64,000 nucleotides of DNA from Litoditis marina (Eukaryota; Nematoda; Chromadorea; Rhabditida; Rhabditidae). Location: positions 10,591,634-10,655,633 of the forward strand of contig OZ038435.1 in assembly GCA_964036275.1 (NCBI GenBank), given 5' to 3'. Shown piece after piece: positions 50,119 through 62,900 of this stretch (positions within the stretch are counted from its first letter, which is position 1; every line of letters starts with the position of its first letter). A program made the translations under genes and the position numbers. The notes beneath the pieces were generated by a model. The model was not told the origin of the DNA, searched no databases, and saw only the letters and a program-made list of their open reading frames with translations.

Positions 50119-53100
50119 ATGTTTTCTAACCGAAAAAAGTCTCGATCGAAACAAGCAATATTCAAAGGTGAGCTAATAGTTATTATATGATACACTTGTT
50201 TTGTGTACAGCTATCGACGGAGAACATTTCGTACAAATCCTAGCAAACTTGGGATGAAAACAGAACATTATAGTATTTCACAGAAGCAAATTGAGCTTTT
50301 CTATGGGAGTCTTCATTGTTGTGACAGTTGTGCATTGTTTATTTGGTCATTCATAAATCACACCATACATAGACAGATCTTGTTCGGTTCAAATGTAAAA
50401 ACTGCATGATTCTGCTCATAAATTCACTATTACATTTGTTTTAGGGACTGGTCTCGCCGACAGAGAAAGAACAACCTCTGACTCCTCTGAGATGGATGTA
50501 GATATAATCGATTCACAGCCTAGCTCTAATGGTTTCCCTTCCACCCTCTGCTCCCGCTGTTTCGGTACTTTCCCTTGGTGGCTCCGCAGCAACCGGTGGT
50601 CCCGGTCCTCCCTCTGGTGGTTCCGGTCCTCCCCCCGGTGATCCCGCAGCACCCGGTGGCCCCGGTCCTCCCCCCGGTGGTCCCGCAGCACCCGGTGGCC
50701 CCGGTCCTCCCCCCGGTGGTCCCGGTCCTCCCCCCGGTGGTCCCGCAGCACCCGGTGGTCCCGGTCCTCCCCCCGGTGGTCCCGCAGCACCCGGTGGTCC
50801 CGGTCCTCCCCCCGGTGGTCCCGCAGCACCCGGTGGTCCCGGTGGTCCCGCAGCGCCTGGTGGCTCCGGTCCTGCCCCCGGTGGTCCCGGTCCTCCTCCC
50901 GGTGGTCCCGCAGGTCCTGCTCCCCCTCCGCCTCCTCCACCGCCCCCACCGCCGCCTCCCCCGCCACCCAATCAGAACTTGAACCTGGGTCCGGGGCAAC
51001 CACGTGTCACCTGTCTGGCAGGTAACTCGGATATGCACTTAATACTTCTGGCCAGAGCGGTGGCTAACAGATGGAGTGAATCGCAACTTGATGAGATTTG
51101 TGAATGGACAATGCTTCAATCGAGGGGGCAAATGTTATTGGATCGCAACAGAATAAAGGAAATCTTCGTCAAAGTCAACGACGAGTTCGAGCTCACTCGG
51201 AGAATACTATGTGCTGGGTGTAATCACAATCTCCGGCACAAGAACGGCATTTGCTCAAATCCTCGATGTCGGCTCAAAGGGTCAGTTGCGTTGATTGCTT
51301 GTCGTAACTATCTTTATTTTTTTAGTAAATTTTGACTTTTAATGTCAGTTTGATGAGTTGGTTACTTCATTTGAGTTTGCAAACTCGACTGTGTGTTCAT
51401 TTGCGTGTTGAGCTCTAAAAAATGGAGGTAGGCTAGTGCCAGGCTCAAACTTAATCTATTTTTTCAGAAAAAATCCAACTCGAGCGCTCATTTCCAATCG
51501 CGTGGTTCTTTGCAGTACTCCTCCCGAAATGCAAATTCGTGCCATCTTGGAATCAAACTTCAAGGTAAGATTTGAACAACTATTGTATATTAATGTTTGA
51601 GGTTTTCAATTCACGAAATATGAAGAGTGATGCGGTAGCGTGGTGTTTTAAATTGTTTCTCCTATGTTGTTGCTAGTCCGGACTATATCAGATTTTGACA
51701 ACATTCCCGAACTGCAAGGCTAATTTAACTCCCATACAGAAAATTAGAATGTATCAAGAAATAAAATATTTTTTAAATGTAAAAAATAGACTGCTCAGAA
51801 AATGAACCTGATGTATGTTATTGTTTTCAGGAAATTTTGGATTTCCATGCGGAGCTTTACCAACATCGACACACTTCAAAACGTCGAGATTGTCGGGATT
51901 TCAAGAGATACCGCGATGCAGTTGAAACTAGTGCTGAATTCAGGGACAAAATCTTGAACATACAACTCATTCTGAGCAGCGACGGTTTCACCTTCCGTGG
52001 AAATCAAAGGTGGGTTGTTGTAGGACTGTGGTACATACTATCTAACTGTCAGCATTCATTTGGGAAGCATTATGACTTGAAAACTAAATTTCGGTTACAA
52101 AAGCATTGAGGCTAGAAAAATGAATTTCGGTTACAAACTGTTGAGTAGTTCTCTGCTTATTTTTGGTATTTATTAGTGTTTATCCTAGTGTCATAAAGAG
52201 AAAACACTAACTAGCGGAAAACCACATTTTGCGTTACGAACGTAAGTAACTATTTTCTCACATAACTAAGTTTTCAGAGGAGCGTCATGGATACAGTCCT
52301 GTAAGATCGCGGATTTGCCGGTGGAAAAAAGACAGAAGAAAGCAAATACTGTACTGATATCTAGTATATCCTCTGGTCGAAGTCCCACTCCTGAAGAGTT
52401 TCGCCTGACGATTGATGGTCAGTTATTGCTTTAATTTCATTCTTTCACTGTATAATAGTCACAGTACAAAAAACTAGAACCTCAGTGGTCGTTCGTAGAT
52501 CATGTTTGCAATTTTTCAAGTATTTCATTTTGAAACGTTCATGTTACATATACGTAACTGAGTAGTTTATAATGGTAAAAGCTACTTTTTATTTTTAGGG
52601 TTGGTGAAGTTGCTTGAGACTACTAAAGCAAATCCTCTTCCGTTCGTATTTCAAGGGAATACCTACTACATTCGCGTGAAGATGTTAGGAGGGACGATGG
52701 ACCATCAGGTGAATTGCGCCAAATGTTCATTATGGACTGTTCTATGCTATTTGTAGGTAAATACACTAGGTCTGCGATTGATAGACATTTTATAGAGCTC
52801 CCATGAACTATATCGATGATTTAACTTCGAAAAAGACCATAACTAGTGTCCAGTCGTTTTGTCAGTCGTGGTGGCAGTCGTTTTGTAAGTCTTTGTTGTA
52901 AGACTCTTGCTTTCAAGTTGTTGCTTTGTGTTCAGGCAATCGCAAAAATATATCGAGTAGCCGGCGCACAAGGATACGAGGGTTGCTCGAGATGCTACCA
53001 CCCGGGAATATACAGTCATCGTCACAAGAAAATGACTTGGCCACATGGGAAATATAGAAGGAGGACTGTGGCGGACTGCAGGAGAGATGCCGCTACAAGA

Positions 53101-55620
53101 CAGCACGGAGTGAGAGGTAACTACAGTTTTGCATTGCAATTTTCATGAGGTTATTATGAATATGCTGTCAACTATGTCTTACGGGTTGCTTATCAACGGA
53201 TGAGTGGATCCGCATAATTTTTTGGTCTTCAATCGCCTAAATGAGTCTTCCACCCATCAGTCGTTGTTATTTGTTTACAGGTGAATCGCATTTCTCAAAG
53301 GCTGTAGAAATGTGTGACCTAATGGTCGACGACCTTCACAATTTGGCTGAAGGAGTGATTTACGAGTTCATAAAAGGTACCTATAGTTTTTCACGCTCCA
53401 CCATTTTACGCATCGGTTTCAATTTCCAGCAATCTTCTGAAAATTACCCAAAGTCAGAAAAGTTAACCCAAAGTTTCGATTTCAGAGTCGTTTTTCCCCG
53501 GTGGGAAGGGTCGGCTTCGAATCGGTAATCCAGAAGTGGCTATTTTGGAGGAAGCAGTGTTATCCGCTGAACTTCCAACATACATGAGGTCACCGTTACG
53601 GAGTGTGAAAGACGCGAGGAAAATGGGCGGATCCGAACGGTTGAAGGTAAATTTCAGAGTTCGCATTCAAATTAGAATTTCTAATGTTTACAGTAATTTT
53701 GACAATCGCGCGCAGCACGAGGAGGTATTGTGTGTGATGGCAAATTGACTTTTTTTTGACCTCTGTATAATTTTTCAATGGTAATTTTGAGCTAACATGT
53801 ATCTTATCAGATCGCGACCACGCTGTTTCCCATAACGGTCACTCGTCTGTTCCACCCTTGCGTCTTGCAGGCCACCGTTTTGCTGGCGATCGTGTTTCTA
53901 CACAAATACGAGATTTCTAACAAGGTAAATTGTACAGTATTTCATTTTCTTCACCGTATATACATTGATTGTTTTGGAAAGTGATGGGCAAAGTATTCTC
54001 TGTAGCAGTACCTGCTGTTTAATTGCTTCGTGAGTACTCACAGTTTTTTTTCAGTTGAATCATGGACTCTGCAAGATGCTGAGCAAGTGGAGAAGTAATG
54101 TGAGCAAACTGTTCGACGAATCGTTTGGGGAAGGTTTCTGCACGCTCAAAAAGCATGTGAGTATATTTACCATACGTAAAATACCCCCTTATTCTGATAT
54201 TGGCTGATGCTCACTTTTGCCCGATTCCTATTGTGCCATGATCACTTTTTGGGGTAAATCTTAAAGATTCTAGGCAAACTTACTATTATTCGGTGTTTTC
54301 GGGGTTGCTCCTGCTTTGGGCTGCTTTTCGGGGCTGCTCAATTAAAAGTTGATATAAGTACTTTCAGTGGCTCTTGGAACACGGTTCTGAAGACTCTCTG
54401 GATGTGGGAGTGCCTTCGGAGAACAGCACCTCGATGTTTGAGTCAGATTATAGACTGATGAAGAAAGGAGTCGTCCTAGGAAACACACGGAGCCCGTGCG
54501 ATGTTGCGCATGAAGCGTGAGTGAATCATCTTTATTTAATTCAGTATTTCGTTAACTCATATTTTAACCAGTTAGTAACCCGAAATTGCACCCGAAAAAC
54601 AGTGTTGAAGATGGTTAAAATGAGGTTGTTAACCAGGTAATAACGGGTCCGTTGGGTCCCCTTCCATTGATTGTTGTAGCATGATCATGGTACTTTACAG
54701 CCACATTAGAACAACCGCATTGTTGGAGGAGTTGTCCATAAGGAATAGAAATGGAGTGAATGGTCTAGAAGAAGTCACCGATCTTCTACGGGGAAAAGGT
54801 ACACAATCATTTATGAGCTGTAAGAACGAGTGTGAAAAGAAATTGTTCGAGAAAAGTTGCTAGCACTTGAAAATAACCATTCATGTTGATTTCTTTTTCA
54901 AACTGAAAAAAATATGACCTTTTCCAGTGCGCACAACGATGAAAAATTCCTTCTCGGTTCGAGATGTGAAACTTTCGACAGCAGACGAAATACCAGCAGG
55001 CGCTTCCATCGAATTTCAACTTCTCCAGGCGCAAGGATGTAATAAATTCTAGTGAGTTTCGACGCCATGGTTTTGAATTTGACTGCCTGAATTTCCCAGC
55101 GTTTCGTTCAACTCATTGAATTTGACTGCCTGAATTTCCCAGCGTTTCGTGCATGAATTTGACTGTCGTTTTTGAGTTCGTAGTTTGAGATTATTCTTCC
55201 AGCTCTCGTGCAATTCATCGCAATGTGCAGTTCTCCTCCCCAATCTACCGGAAAAAGAGTCCCACCACGCAGCAACAATATTGCACTGTTCAATTGCTAA
55301 ATGTGATCAATCCTGCTCGTATAATGCTTTTTGGTTCTGACGGATATCAAGTATTTGTTGTTATTCAAGCATTCCGGACTACAAGTCCATTCGTAGATTT
55401 GAAGCGCAAACTTCAACAGTTGTTTGCTCATAATCATTTGAAACTTGTACATTTTCTGGAACGACATAATACGTTCTGGCATCTCATTGACCATAACTCA
55501 GTTGGAGTTCCTGTTGCACTATCGGCCAATTCGTTGTTAGGGCCTGTGACATTGATCAGTTTGCCATCGTTGAATTGTACGTACTCTATTTGCGAGCGAC
55601 ACTTGAATCATCCTGAGTAG
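50119..55620 (+). CDS. TNP2-like transposase gene, 15 exons, with Pro/Gly-rich N-terminus
   Basis: Exons: 50119-50167, 50445-51280, 51468-51564, 51831-52009, 52278-52417, 52599-52708, 52936-53116, 53281-53376, 53486-53646, 53811-53924, 54055-54156, 54368-54516, 54680-54798, 54928-55051 and 55203-55620 (TAG). All joins from exon 2 on are in phase; about 913 aa counting from Met 50529. A Gly/Pro repeat is followed by a polyproline run, a zinc ribbon ([20 protein letters not shown]), then [12 protein letters not shown], a Cys-His motif [12 protein letters not shown], and an acidic-residue segment [14 protein letters not shown]. This order resembles TNP2-type transposases of animal CACTA elements, which cut at transposon ends in the nucleus. 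Oddity: exon 1 ([12 protein letters not shown]...) and the start of exon 2 ([11 protein letters not shown]) are one frame off from the rest; the shift falls near 50,510-50,640 beside the G/C-rich repeat. This is a real frameshift, a missed splice, or a sequencing error; Met 50529 could instead be the start. Confidence 0.75.
50575..50965. repeat. G/C-rich Gly-Pro coding minisatellite
   Basis: Repeated ggtcctccccccggtggtcc and cgcagcacccggtgg words encode [11 protein letters not shown] repeats, then a run of 16 prolines. All three + frames and parts of the minus strand are open here, giving several spurious proline- or glycine-rich translations. Confidence 0.85.
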
Positions 55621-55909
55621 TGATAAATATATTTCCCTGTTGTTTCCTTTGTAAAACTTCCTGTTTTTATCGTCAAAGCTCCTTATCGGCAAAATTTCTA
55701 ACTTTCAAAGATGGGACCGGAGGGCAATTATGCTCTAATTGCCGCAATTATGCTCCAATGATAACTTCCCTGTGGGACCTAGCACGCACGCGCGCGCGCG
55801 GCCTCCCGCGAGCAGTCAAAATTTTAAAATTTACGCTCGAAATTTCTTTTACAAATTTGTTTTTATTTACTGTTATGCTAGTGTAATGTTTATATTCCTT
55901 TTCCAGGAA
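55621..55909. other. Intergenic spacer between the two transposon genes
   Basis: About 290 bp with no coding signal. It contains a (cg)n-like tract, cacgcacgcgcgcgcgcggc, at about 55,783-55,802, and ends in a ttttccag acceptor just before the ATG of the second gene. The short distance and the acceptor would allow trans-splicing of a shared transcript; this is an inference. Confidence 0.5.
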
Positions 55910-58900
55910 ATGGCCGAATCCGATCTAAGCTTCTGTGATTTGTCGCAGTCGCCCGTCGTGATTGATTATTCGAATCCCACTACTACTTTTCCGGGATGCA
56001 TGAACATGACCTTCAATGTCGACTACAAACCACAGATGGATTACTTCTCCACGGCTCAAGAGAGGTACGTCCCTATTATTCAGCTGCGAGCGATTCACGG
56101 TTTCGATTAGATTTAGAAGATTACCAAATAACCGTTTCAACAACCAACATTGCTACCCCTTTCGATCATTCACACTATTCGATGTCTGTTTCCCCGGTTA
56201 AAAAAACAGGAATTAAAATAATTCTGGTCCAAAGCAAAGTCAGTGAAGTTGAACTATTCCTTAAACTAGGGTAGTTCAAAATCTGGATTCTGAAGAAAAA
56301 CGGATGAATCCATGAACCATGCAACAAAGTCGCCCTATGTTTGCAGCACATGTACGAACTAATTTCCAGCTCCGATTACGGTTTTTACGGGAGTGAGGCG
56401 GTGCTTCATCAGCAAAAATCTTTGACGAATCGAGAGGTTCAGCAGACCGACCCCCCTGAACCTGATCCCGACGTTGAAGTTCCTACAGCTGACAAGCAAC
56501 AACAGAATAAGGAGAACAAGAGGTGAGTGAGATGGGTTTTTGTGCTTGTGAAGACAATAATACTATCGATACTGTTCTATGTATGTTTCTAGCTGGTGCA
56601 CTTAATTTATTTACCTCTTGTTAATATTACTGAAATGTGAGCTTCGTATTCATCTCATGCTCAGCGATGTGCGGTGCCCACGACAGAAACCCACGACAGT
56701 TCCCGACATGTCGCGACGAAATTGACTCATTCTCATCTATTGCGTTCCGATTTTTCACAAGCTCTGAATTTAAGGACTCCCAAACGAGCGTCGGGCAAGC
56801 AGAACTCTAAGTTCGTCAGTCCTACTTTCAAAGCGGTTCCACGAAAACGAGTGAAATTGGAACTCCAACCCGCCTCTTCGAACCCGCACCCGCCTCCTCT
56901 CAACAGGTTTGTGTTTTTTGCTTGTAGCGAAGATACCGATCGCTCGATTTATAATGAGTTACCCATGAGTTCGTGTCATTCACATTCGCTTTCGTTTTAT
57001 TGTATTTGTGCATTGACCGATTTTTGTAATCTACGGTTTTGTTCTAATTTGAATTGGTTCAGGAAGAAAAACGCACCGATGGTAAGCCAACCTTCTCTTC
57101 CTTCCGCGAGTACCACTACCTCATCTTCCGACAGCTCAAGGTGAAATAACTAACAGCCTTCAATTGAACATCTCTATTACATGTGCACAGAAAAAACAGG
57201 TACCTCTGTTTTTGTGCAGGTGAAAATCCACTACTACTTCTGCAGTTTGAAATAAAAACATTGGCATGGATTTGTGGTTTAGGAGACAATGCTGTGTGTG
57301 AGAGTGTTCACTTCTTGTTTCATTGACTAATATTTAGCTGGCAGTTTTTGCCTCCTGACATGAACAACCCTGACGTTCGTCTGGGACAATATATTGCAAC
57401 ATCTCCGGAATTCGAAAATGCGGCTATTTTAGATGTAAGTTACATTTGTATGTTATCATCGTGTATTTTCGGTTGAATAGTTCTTTACCTTATCGACAAA
57501 GTAAGATTCGACTAAGCAACAAAAAGTTATCCGTTTTTAGAGGTATTTAGGATTTTTCATCAAAGATAGACCGATTTTCATCTTCCCTAAAAAATGGTCC
57601 GCTCTCCGAACTGTTCTGACTATTCCGATAACCGTGCCAGTTTATGAGTAGGATATAAGCTCAAATTCGGTCATTTTCCTCCAACTTCCACTTCACGGCC
57701 ATCTACAAGCTGGATTTTTCCAGGACTTTGTGCAGAGCACATCTTTTGGTTTCATCGACTTGCAGTCGATGCGCGAAGATGCCAGGCGACACTTCGAGAA
57801 GGGTGATCGTGAAGGATTCGACAATACATGCACTAGTCTCACACATGCAGTCATGGTTAGTGGTTCATCGTATTGGTTTTCTGTTGGCACTTCGTTTCAA
57901 CCTTTGCCTCAGTATTTCATTTACTTTTATCTCAAACTCAGCCGTATACCATACTACTATTTGCTAGCTGAATAGTAGAAAATATCAAAAATAGATCGAC
58001 TTGTTCTGCAATGTCTGGTTCGACTATCCTTCTGTTCCCGTTTTCAGCGTTCTTGAAAGGGCAGTCCAATAGAATCGGGCAGCGGTCTTTATTCATATGA
58101 GCCGTTTGATTAGTTTGTTTTTTGTTTCCGTGTTCGCCACAAGATCCCAGTAAAAAGTGCGCATATTCCAGATCAATTCGATACTCCATTCCCTTACGAA
58201 GCATAAGAAAGTCGTGGACTGTGTAAAAACGTCACTCGCAGCTCCCGATGTAGAACTAAGAGTTCAAACGGTGCTCGGCTTTGGATCTGACGAGTGTGGC
58301 GAAAAAGAATATCGTCTCCAAGAGACTGATTACTGTGCTGGTCAGTTGATTTTCACCTGTATAAGCTTATTGTTCACGACGGTACGTATTATCGGCACTC
58401 AATATAGTGCTTCCCCTTTTCGTACTGACGAGTGCTTTCACATACTTCTAGCATTCCCTATGAGCGACTTTCCGTACTTGTTATAGTGAAATCAGAAGAG
58501 GAGAGATCTGACTTGGCAAACCAAAAAAGTCAAGAAGAAGAAGGAAATAGAACGAAACTTTGCTCTAAACTTTCCGTCCATTTCTCGCAATTCGATTTTT
58601 CAAGAACGAGGGTCGTACTGGACTCGAATTTGAACAATTTTCTGCCACTGATTGGAATAAAATATCTGGTTACTGCTTTCAGGTGTCTGTATCAATGAGT
58701 GCTACATCGCATGTGCTGAGAAGTGGAAGGGCAAGTTGACTAGTGTGACCAAACTTCTCGATTTTCTGACGGAATTCGTCGAAAATGTTCTTACGGAGGT
58801 ACTCACCTTTATATAATTGTTGGTTTCCTGTATGAGGAAATTTCCTCTTTTCAATTTTGCTTATGCGGAATAAGCTTTTCTCTTGAAGTCTCTTCTCACT

Positions 58901-59680
58901 ATTAGCCTTCTCTAGTAGTACACGTTTTCACTTACAAAGTCAGCTGATTTTGCTTTTGCAGGCTTACCATGAAGAGAACCATGTTCTGCTGACCTACAGA
59001 ACCAAGAAGATTCGTAACCAGCACATCGACATTGATGGGCAGACAATAGTTGGTTGGTACATTGTACATATTTGATCTATGTGGAGAAATGGCGAGTGCT
59101 TACGCATGAATTAATGTATAAAACGGAGTACGAAATCATTGTGTGAGAATGTGTTCCAACTTCTGTGTTTTGGTAACTGTTGGTAATATGTTTTGAACTG
59201 CAGTAGAGTGTGGAGTTATCAAACAGTTCTGCTTTCAGTTGTTAATGTTCAACTAACAATTAAGAACATTGCAGATTTCATCGTTGACACCCAAAAGACT
59301 GCTCATCGGGAAATTACGGAGGAGAAGGAAGCGAATATCGTTGAGATAATCAAAATCATTGTGTGAGTTTTCTCATTATTCAATTTCCAATCATATTACT
59401 ACTGCTTTTACGTTTTTTTCACGTTTGAAGTTGTTCAATTGCAGTTCAAAATAGGAAATAGTGCTAAATATATGTGGTTTATTGTTTTAGACCAAGAATA
59501 GTACGTTCGTCAGTTTTCAAAATAGATGAATTATAAGATGTTCTGTTTTGAAAAAGAAGTTTGAGATATGGATGTGAACTGTGCCGTTTATGAAAGATAA
59601 TGTTCAGGCGAAACTTCCGCCGTCGTGCCATCGCTCAGTTCAAAGCAGCAAATCCAAACAGTACCCGAGTACTGTCTTGA
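55910..59680 (+). CDS. Second transposon gene: unrecognised, partly basic protein
   Basis: I do not recognise the family. Exons that join in phase: 55910-56064, 56370-56522, about 56690-56906 (5' edge uncertain), 57063-57140, 57338-57434, 57724-57855, 58172-58340, 58683-58798, 58962-59052, 59275-59362 and 59608-59680 (TGA). The N-terminal third is polar and disorder-like (PPEPDPDVEVP), followed by a basic stretch (TPKRASGKQNSK, VPRKRVKLELQP) that could be a nuclear localisation or DNA-binding signal. The C-terminal half is probably folded, with FGFIDLQSMREDARRHFEKG, VVDCVKTSL, TKLLDFLTEFVENVL and the basic end IIVRNFRRRAIAQFKAANP. Position inside the same TIRs, in the same direction as the transposase, suggests an accessory DNA-binding role like TnpA of CACTA elements. 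That role is an inference from context only. Confidence 0.6.
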
Positions 59681-59913
59681 CGTCATCAATGTTACCAACA
59701 ACGGACAGATATGTGTTTGTGCAATTTCCCCATCGAATAAATTGTTTGTTTTTCTTATTCGAATGTTTTTATAAACGTGAATAGCAGTAAATTATTTTGT
59801 ATTCAAATTCGGAATGGACTGCAGGGGCCCCCCTGATCCCGCTAATCCTGACTCGTCTGGGACGGTAGCAGTCAAATCGTCTGGGACGCGTAAACATCGC
59901 GTCCCGGACGGTC
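59681..59913. other. 3' UTR and subterminal region of the DNA transposon
   Basis: Contains aataaa at about 59,736, a likely poly(A) signal for the second gene. After about 59,815 the sequence becomes G/C-rich, with repeated ctcgtctgggacg/cgcgtcccggacg words leading into the right TIR. Confidence 0.6.
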
Positions 59914-59949
59914 GACTGGTACGACGTCCCAGACCCAGGGAGTTCAGAG
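59914..59949. repeat. Right terminal inverted repeat of the DNA transposon
   Basis: 36 bp, the exact inverse of the left end. The adjoining inner sequence has several tgggacg words on both strands, probably transposase-binding subterminal repeats. Confidence 0.9.
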
Positions 59950-59951
59950 TT

Positions 59952-62900
59952 GTGGCAGACGTATTGACCTTTTGCCTAGCCTGTGCGCGGCCTCAACAAT
60001 TGAGGTCGTTCCAGCCACGACATTAGAGATCAACACAAACATTATAACATCTATAGAGAAATTTGAACAGTTTCTAATCAACTCCAACCTAATCAAGGAG
60101 TTGATGGATAGGTTTATCTTTCCTTATCACATGCAACATACTCTATCTTCATATTCTGATACAGTCCACTTAACCAAGACTGTTGAAAGCATATCGGATT
60201 CAGTACATACGTACCAAAACTCTTTCTGCCTCATAACGGGTGGGGGAGATTACAAACCTTCGGAACACAAGTTGTTCTCTACTAAAAACTATGTTATATC
60301 AAATAACTCTATTTCTATTCCAGATCAACACGTCCCGTCGTGGAATGCAGCTGATCTTACTTTAACCATCACTATTCCAGAAGCTAGAGTCCTTCACTGC
60401 CCTATTTGTTACGGCAACGGAGACGAGAATATTGTATTTGTTAACACCACATTGGCAGATAACACAAGTTCAGCCAGATCTAAGTTGAAAACACATATTA
60501 GAAAAGACCACTCCTCGATAACCAAGAGGAGAGGAGTCCATCAAAACTATAAGTGCACTGTTTGTAGTTTGGTAAGCAGTGTTCATGCAAATGCACTAGA
60601 TATGAGGCAACATCTCCAAGACAATCATCCGGATTTGAAAAAATCAAGAGGTGATTGTCAAACAGGAAACAGATGTAACAAATGTTCTCTAGAATATACA
60701 GAAGGTCTTTCAAAAACCAAAACCACGTTATTTTGTGGAAGATTCACGAGATCTAAAACCACACCGAACAGTACTGAGCCTAGAGACGAATCTACTATTC
60801 GAAGTGTATACAAAGGTTCTATAAATGCTGCTGAAAAGTTGAAGCAGATAAATAGGCGAATACAACATGCAAAATCATCAGAAACAGTAACCAGTGGTCC
60901 TAGGGAATTTAGAGCCTTAGAGACTAAGGTCTCACAAGGTGATAACTTCACTCGGAAAGCTACAAGTGTTTCTAACAATTACCATGTTCTGACTAGATCA
61001 GCCACAAAGAAACTGGCCGATGAAAGAGAGTCAAAGTTGACAAGGTTGAAAACAGCTCTATCAACTATATCAGAGTCGACTAAACTAGCAAGTGTAAGCA
61101 ATACCAAAAGGAAAAGTGGAATAAGACCACCCACTAACCTTTTTTCACTTACAATGAAAAACAATAGGAGAGCATCTACTGGTTTCCTTATCGAAAAGAG
61201 CAAAATCGGTGAAAATTTGCCGAAAAGTACTGTAACGGTAAATTCTACTGCGAACAAAACAAACGATCCACGAGTTACCAGTACGCTGTCTTATGGATGT
61301 CTCAGTTTTACTACAGGTCAGGAGGCATGGCTGAATGACGAAGTAATTACAGAATATATCAAAAGAGTCAACAAAGAGAACTCATTCGAATTGATAGAGC
61401 CTGCACTTTGGGAATCAGTGCTAATTACTCATAGAACAGATCAAAAACGCATGCCTGAAAGCTTGCAAAAAATGATGAAAACTGTCCCGAAAAAGAAGAT
61501 TTTCCCCATATGCCACGAAAGTCATTGGAGGCTAGTCATTGTTGGCAAAAACGGAAACTCAGCCATGTACCTTGATCCCTATCAGAAACCACTTGACATC
61601 TTTATTCGAGAAATGTTCAAGAAATACCTGAATTGTACTTTGTTCGAGTACAACTACGGAAATACTTTGAAACAACAAAAAGAGGACATGGTCAACTGTG
61701 GAATATTTGTTTGTTTGTATGCTAAATCATACATTCTGAACAATAATACATTATTTTCCGAGGTAGAACTAACGACTTTCCGATCAAAGTTCTGCAAAGA
61801 ATTGACAGATTCGCGGATCGTTAACTCCAGTCCTCGAGCTGGTGATATGCACTCGAACAAACCCATTGACAGGAGAAAGACTATTGAAACTAGTACGCTC
61901 CTGTCTGAAACAATATCTACACCCCGAATGACCAGTGATTCTAATAACGCTATGAAGGGTGAAAGCCCCAAACTAGATGCGTCTACCAGTAAGGTACAGT
62001 TATATACGATTACCAAACAGGCCAAAGTTCAAACTACAAACAGTGGCGCGATCCGGCCGTCTAGCACACACAAGCTGGTAACTATTGCAGATCTTCCAAT
62101 AAGCGCTTCTAAGAAAGAGGTCACTACGAATATGGTTGATACTTCTACTAAAGTTACAGTCGATAATGACAAAAATATCAACATCAATATTACGTCAAAT
62201 GTGCAGCATTGCTCTGGTCCCACCAAACCAGAGACAGCTCACGACACTACAGCGGACATGGAATCAATAGAAAGTGTGGAAAACACAGTCGTTACCTCAA
62301 TAACCAATAGTTCGAGTGAAGTTCCTTCTTCAACTACAACTAGTTATGCGAGAAAAACATGGGATGTTAAAGACATTACTCCAGATATGTCTTCTCTCCA
62401 AATAAATAGAATTATTCGTCATTTGACGCAAGAACAGAGAGACAAAATTCCCAAACTATTGGAGAACCACTATCCAAAACCAGCTGTGCTAAATAAACCT
62501 AAGAAAACAACCAAACTAGAGAAAGACCCACAAGTGATCCGTAAATGGTTTAATGAGTTGTTTTCTGACTACAAAAACAGTGGTGCAAACTTTTCGCGCC
62601 TAAACTGGATAGTAGAACAGCTGGCGGCTGCCACCATGCAGTACACAGCTGGAAATTATGAATCGCTCGAGAAGATCACAAAAAGAATACCTCCTCCTGA
62701 CCAAACCAAGGGAGAGATGGCCGTTCAAACTGAGAAAACTCGAACTGTGAAACCGAAAAGATCTATTGATACTAAATCTATTAGTGTAATGAAAGACTTG
62801 TATGCTACGAATCGTACAAAAGCATTTGAGGTCATTACTGGAAATGACAACGTGAAATGCAAAGTTGATACGAAAGAGGTAGAGAAGTACTTCAAGAATA

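Larger units (their letters stand above)
49514..59949 (+). mobile_element. Autonomous-looking two-gene DNA transposon with 36-bp TIRs (TNP2/CACTA-like)
   Basis: Perfect 36-bp inverted ends (49514-49549 and 59914-59949) begin CTCTGAACTCCCTGGG. Both outer flanks begin or end with TT, a candidate 2-bp target duplication. Subterminal repeats of cgtctgggacg occur at the right end (about 59,857-59,890). It holds two spliced + strand genes: a TNP2-like transposase and a second basic protein, an arrangement reminiscent of CACTA/EnSpm elements (transposase plus DNA-binding accessory). The ends do not begin CACTA, so the superfamily call rests on the protein only. Confidence 0.82.

Noticed and set aside
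50416..51038. Gly- and Arg/Asp-rich minus-strand frames resembling collagen
   Set aside because: They are antisense to the Gly/Pro coding repeat of the transposase; the + strand frame continues into a zinc ribbon and further exons.
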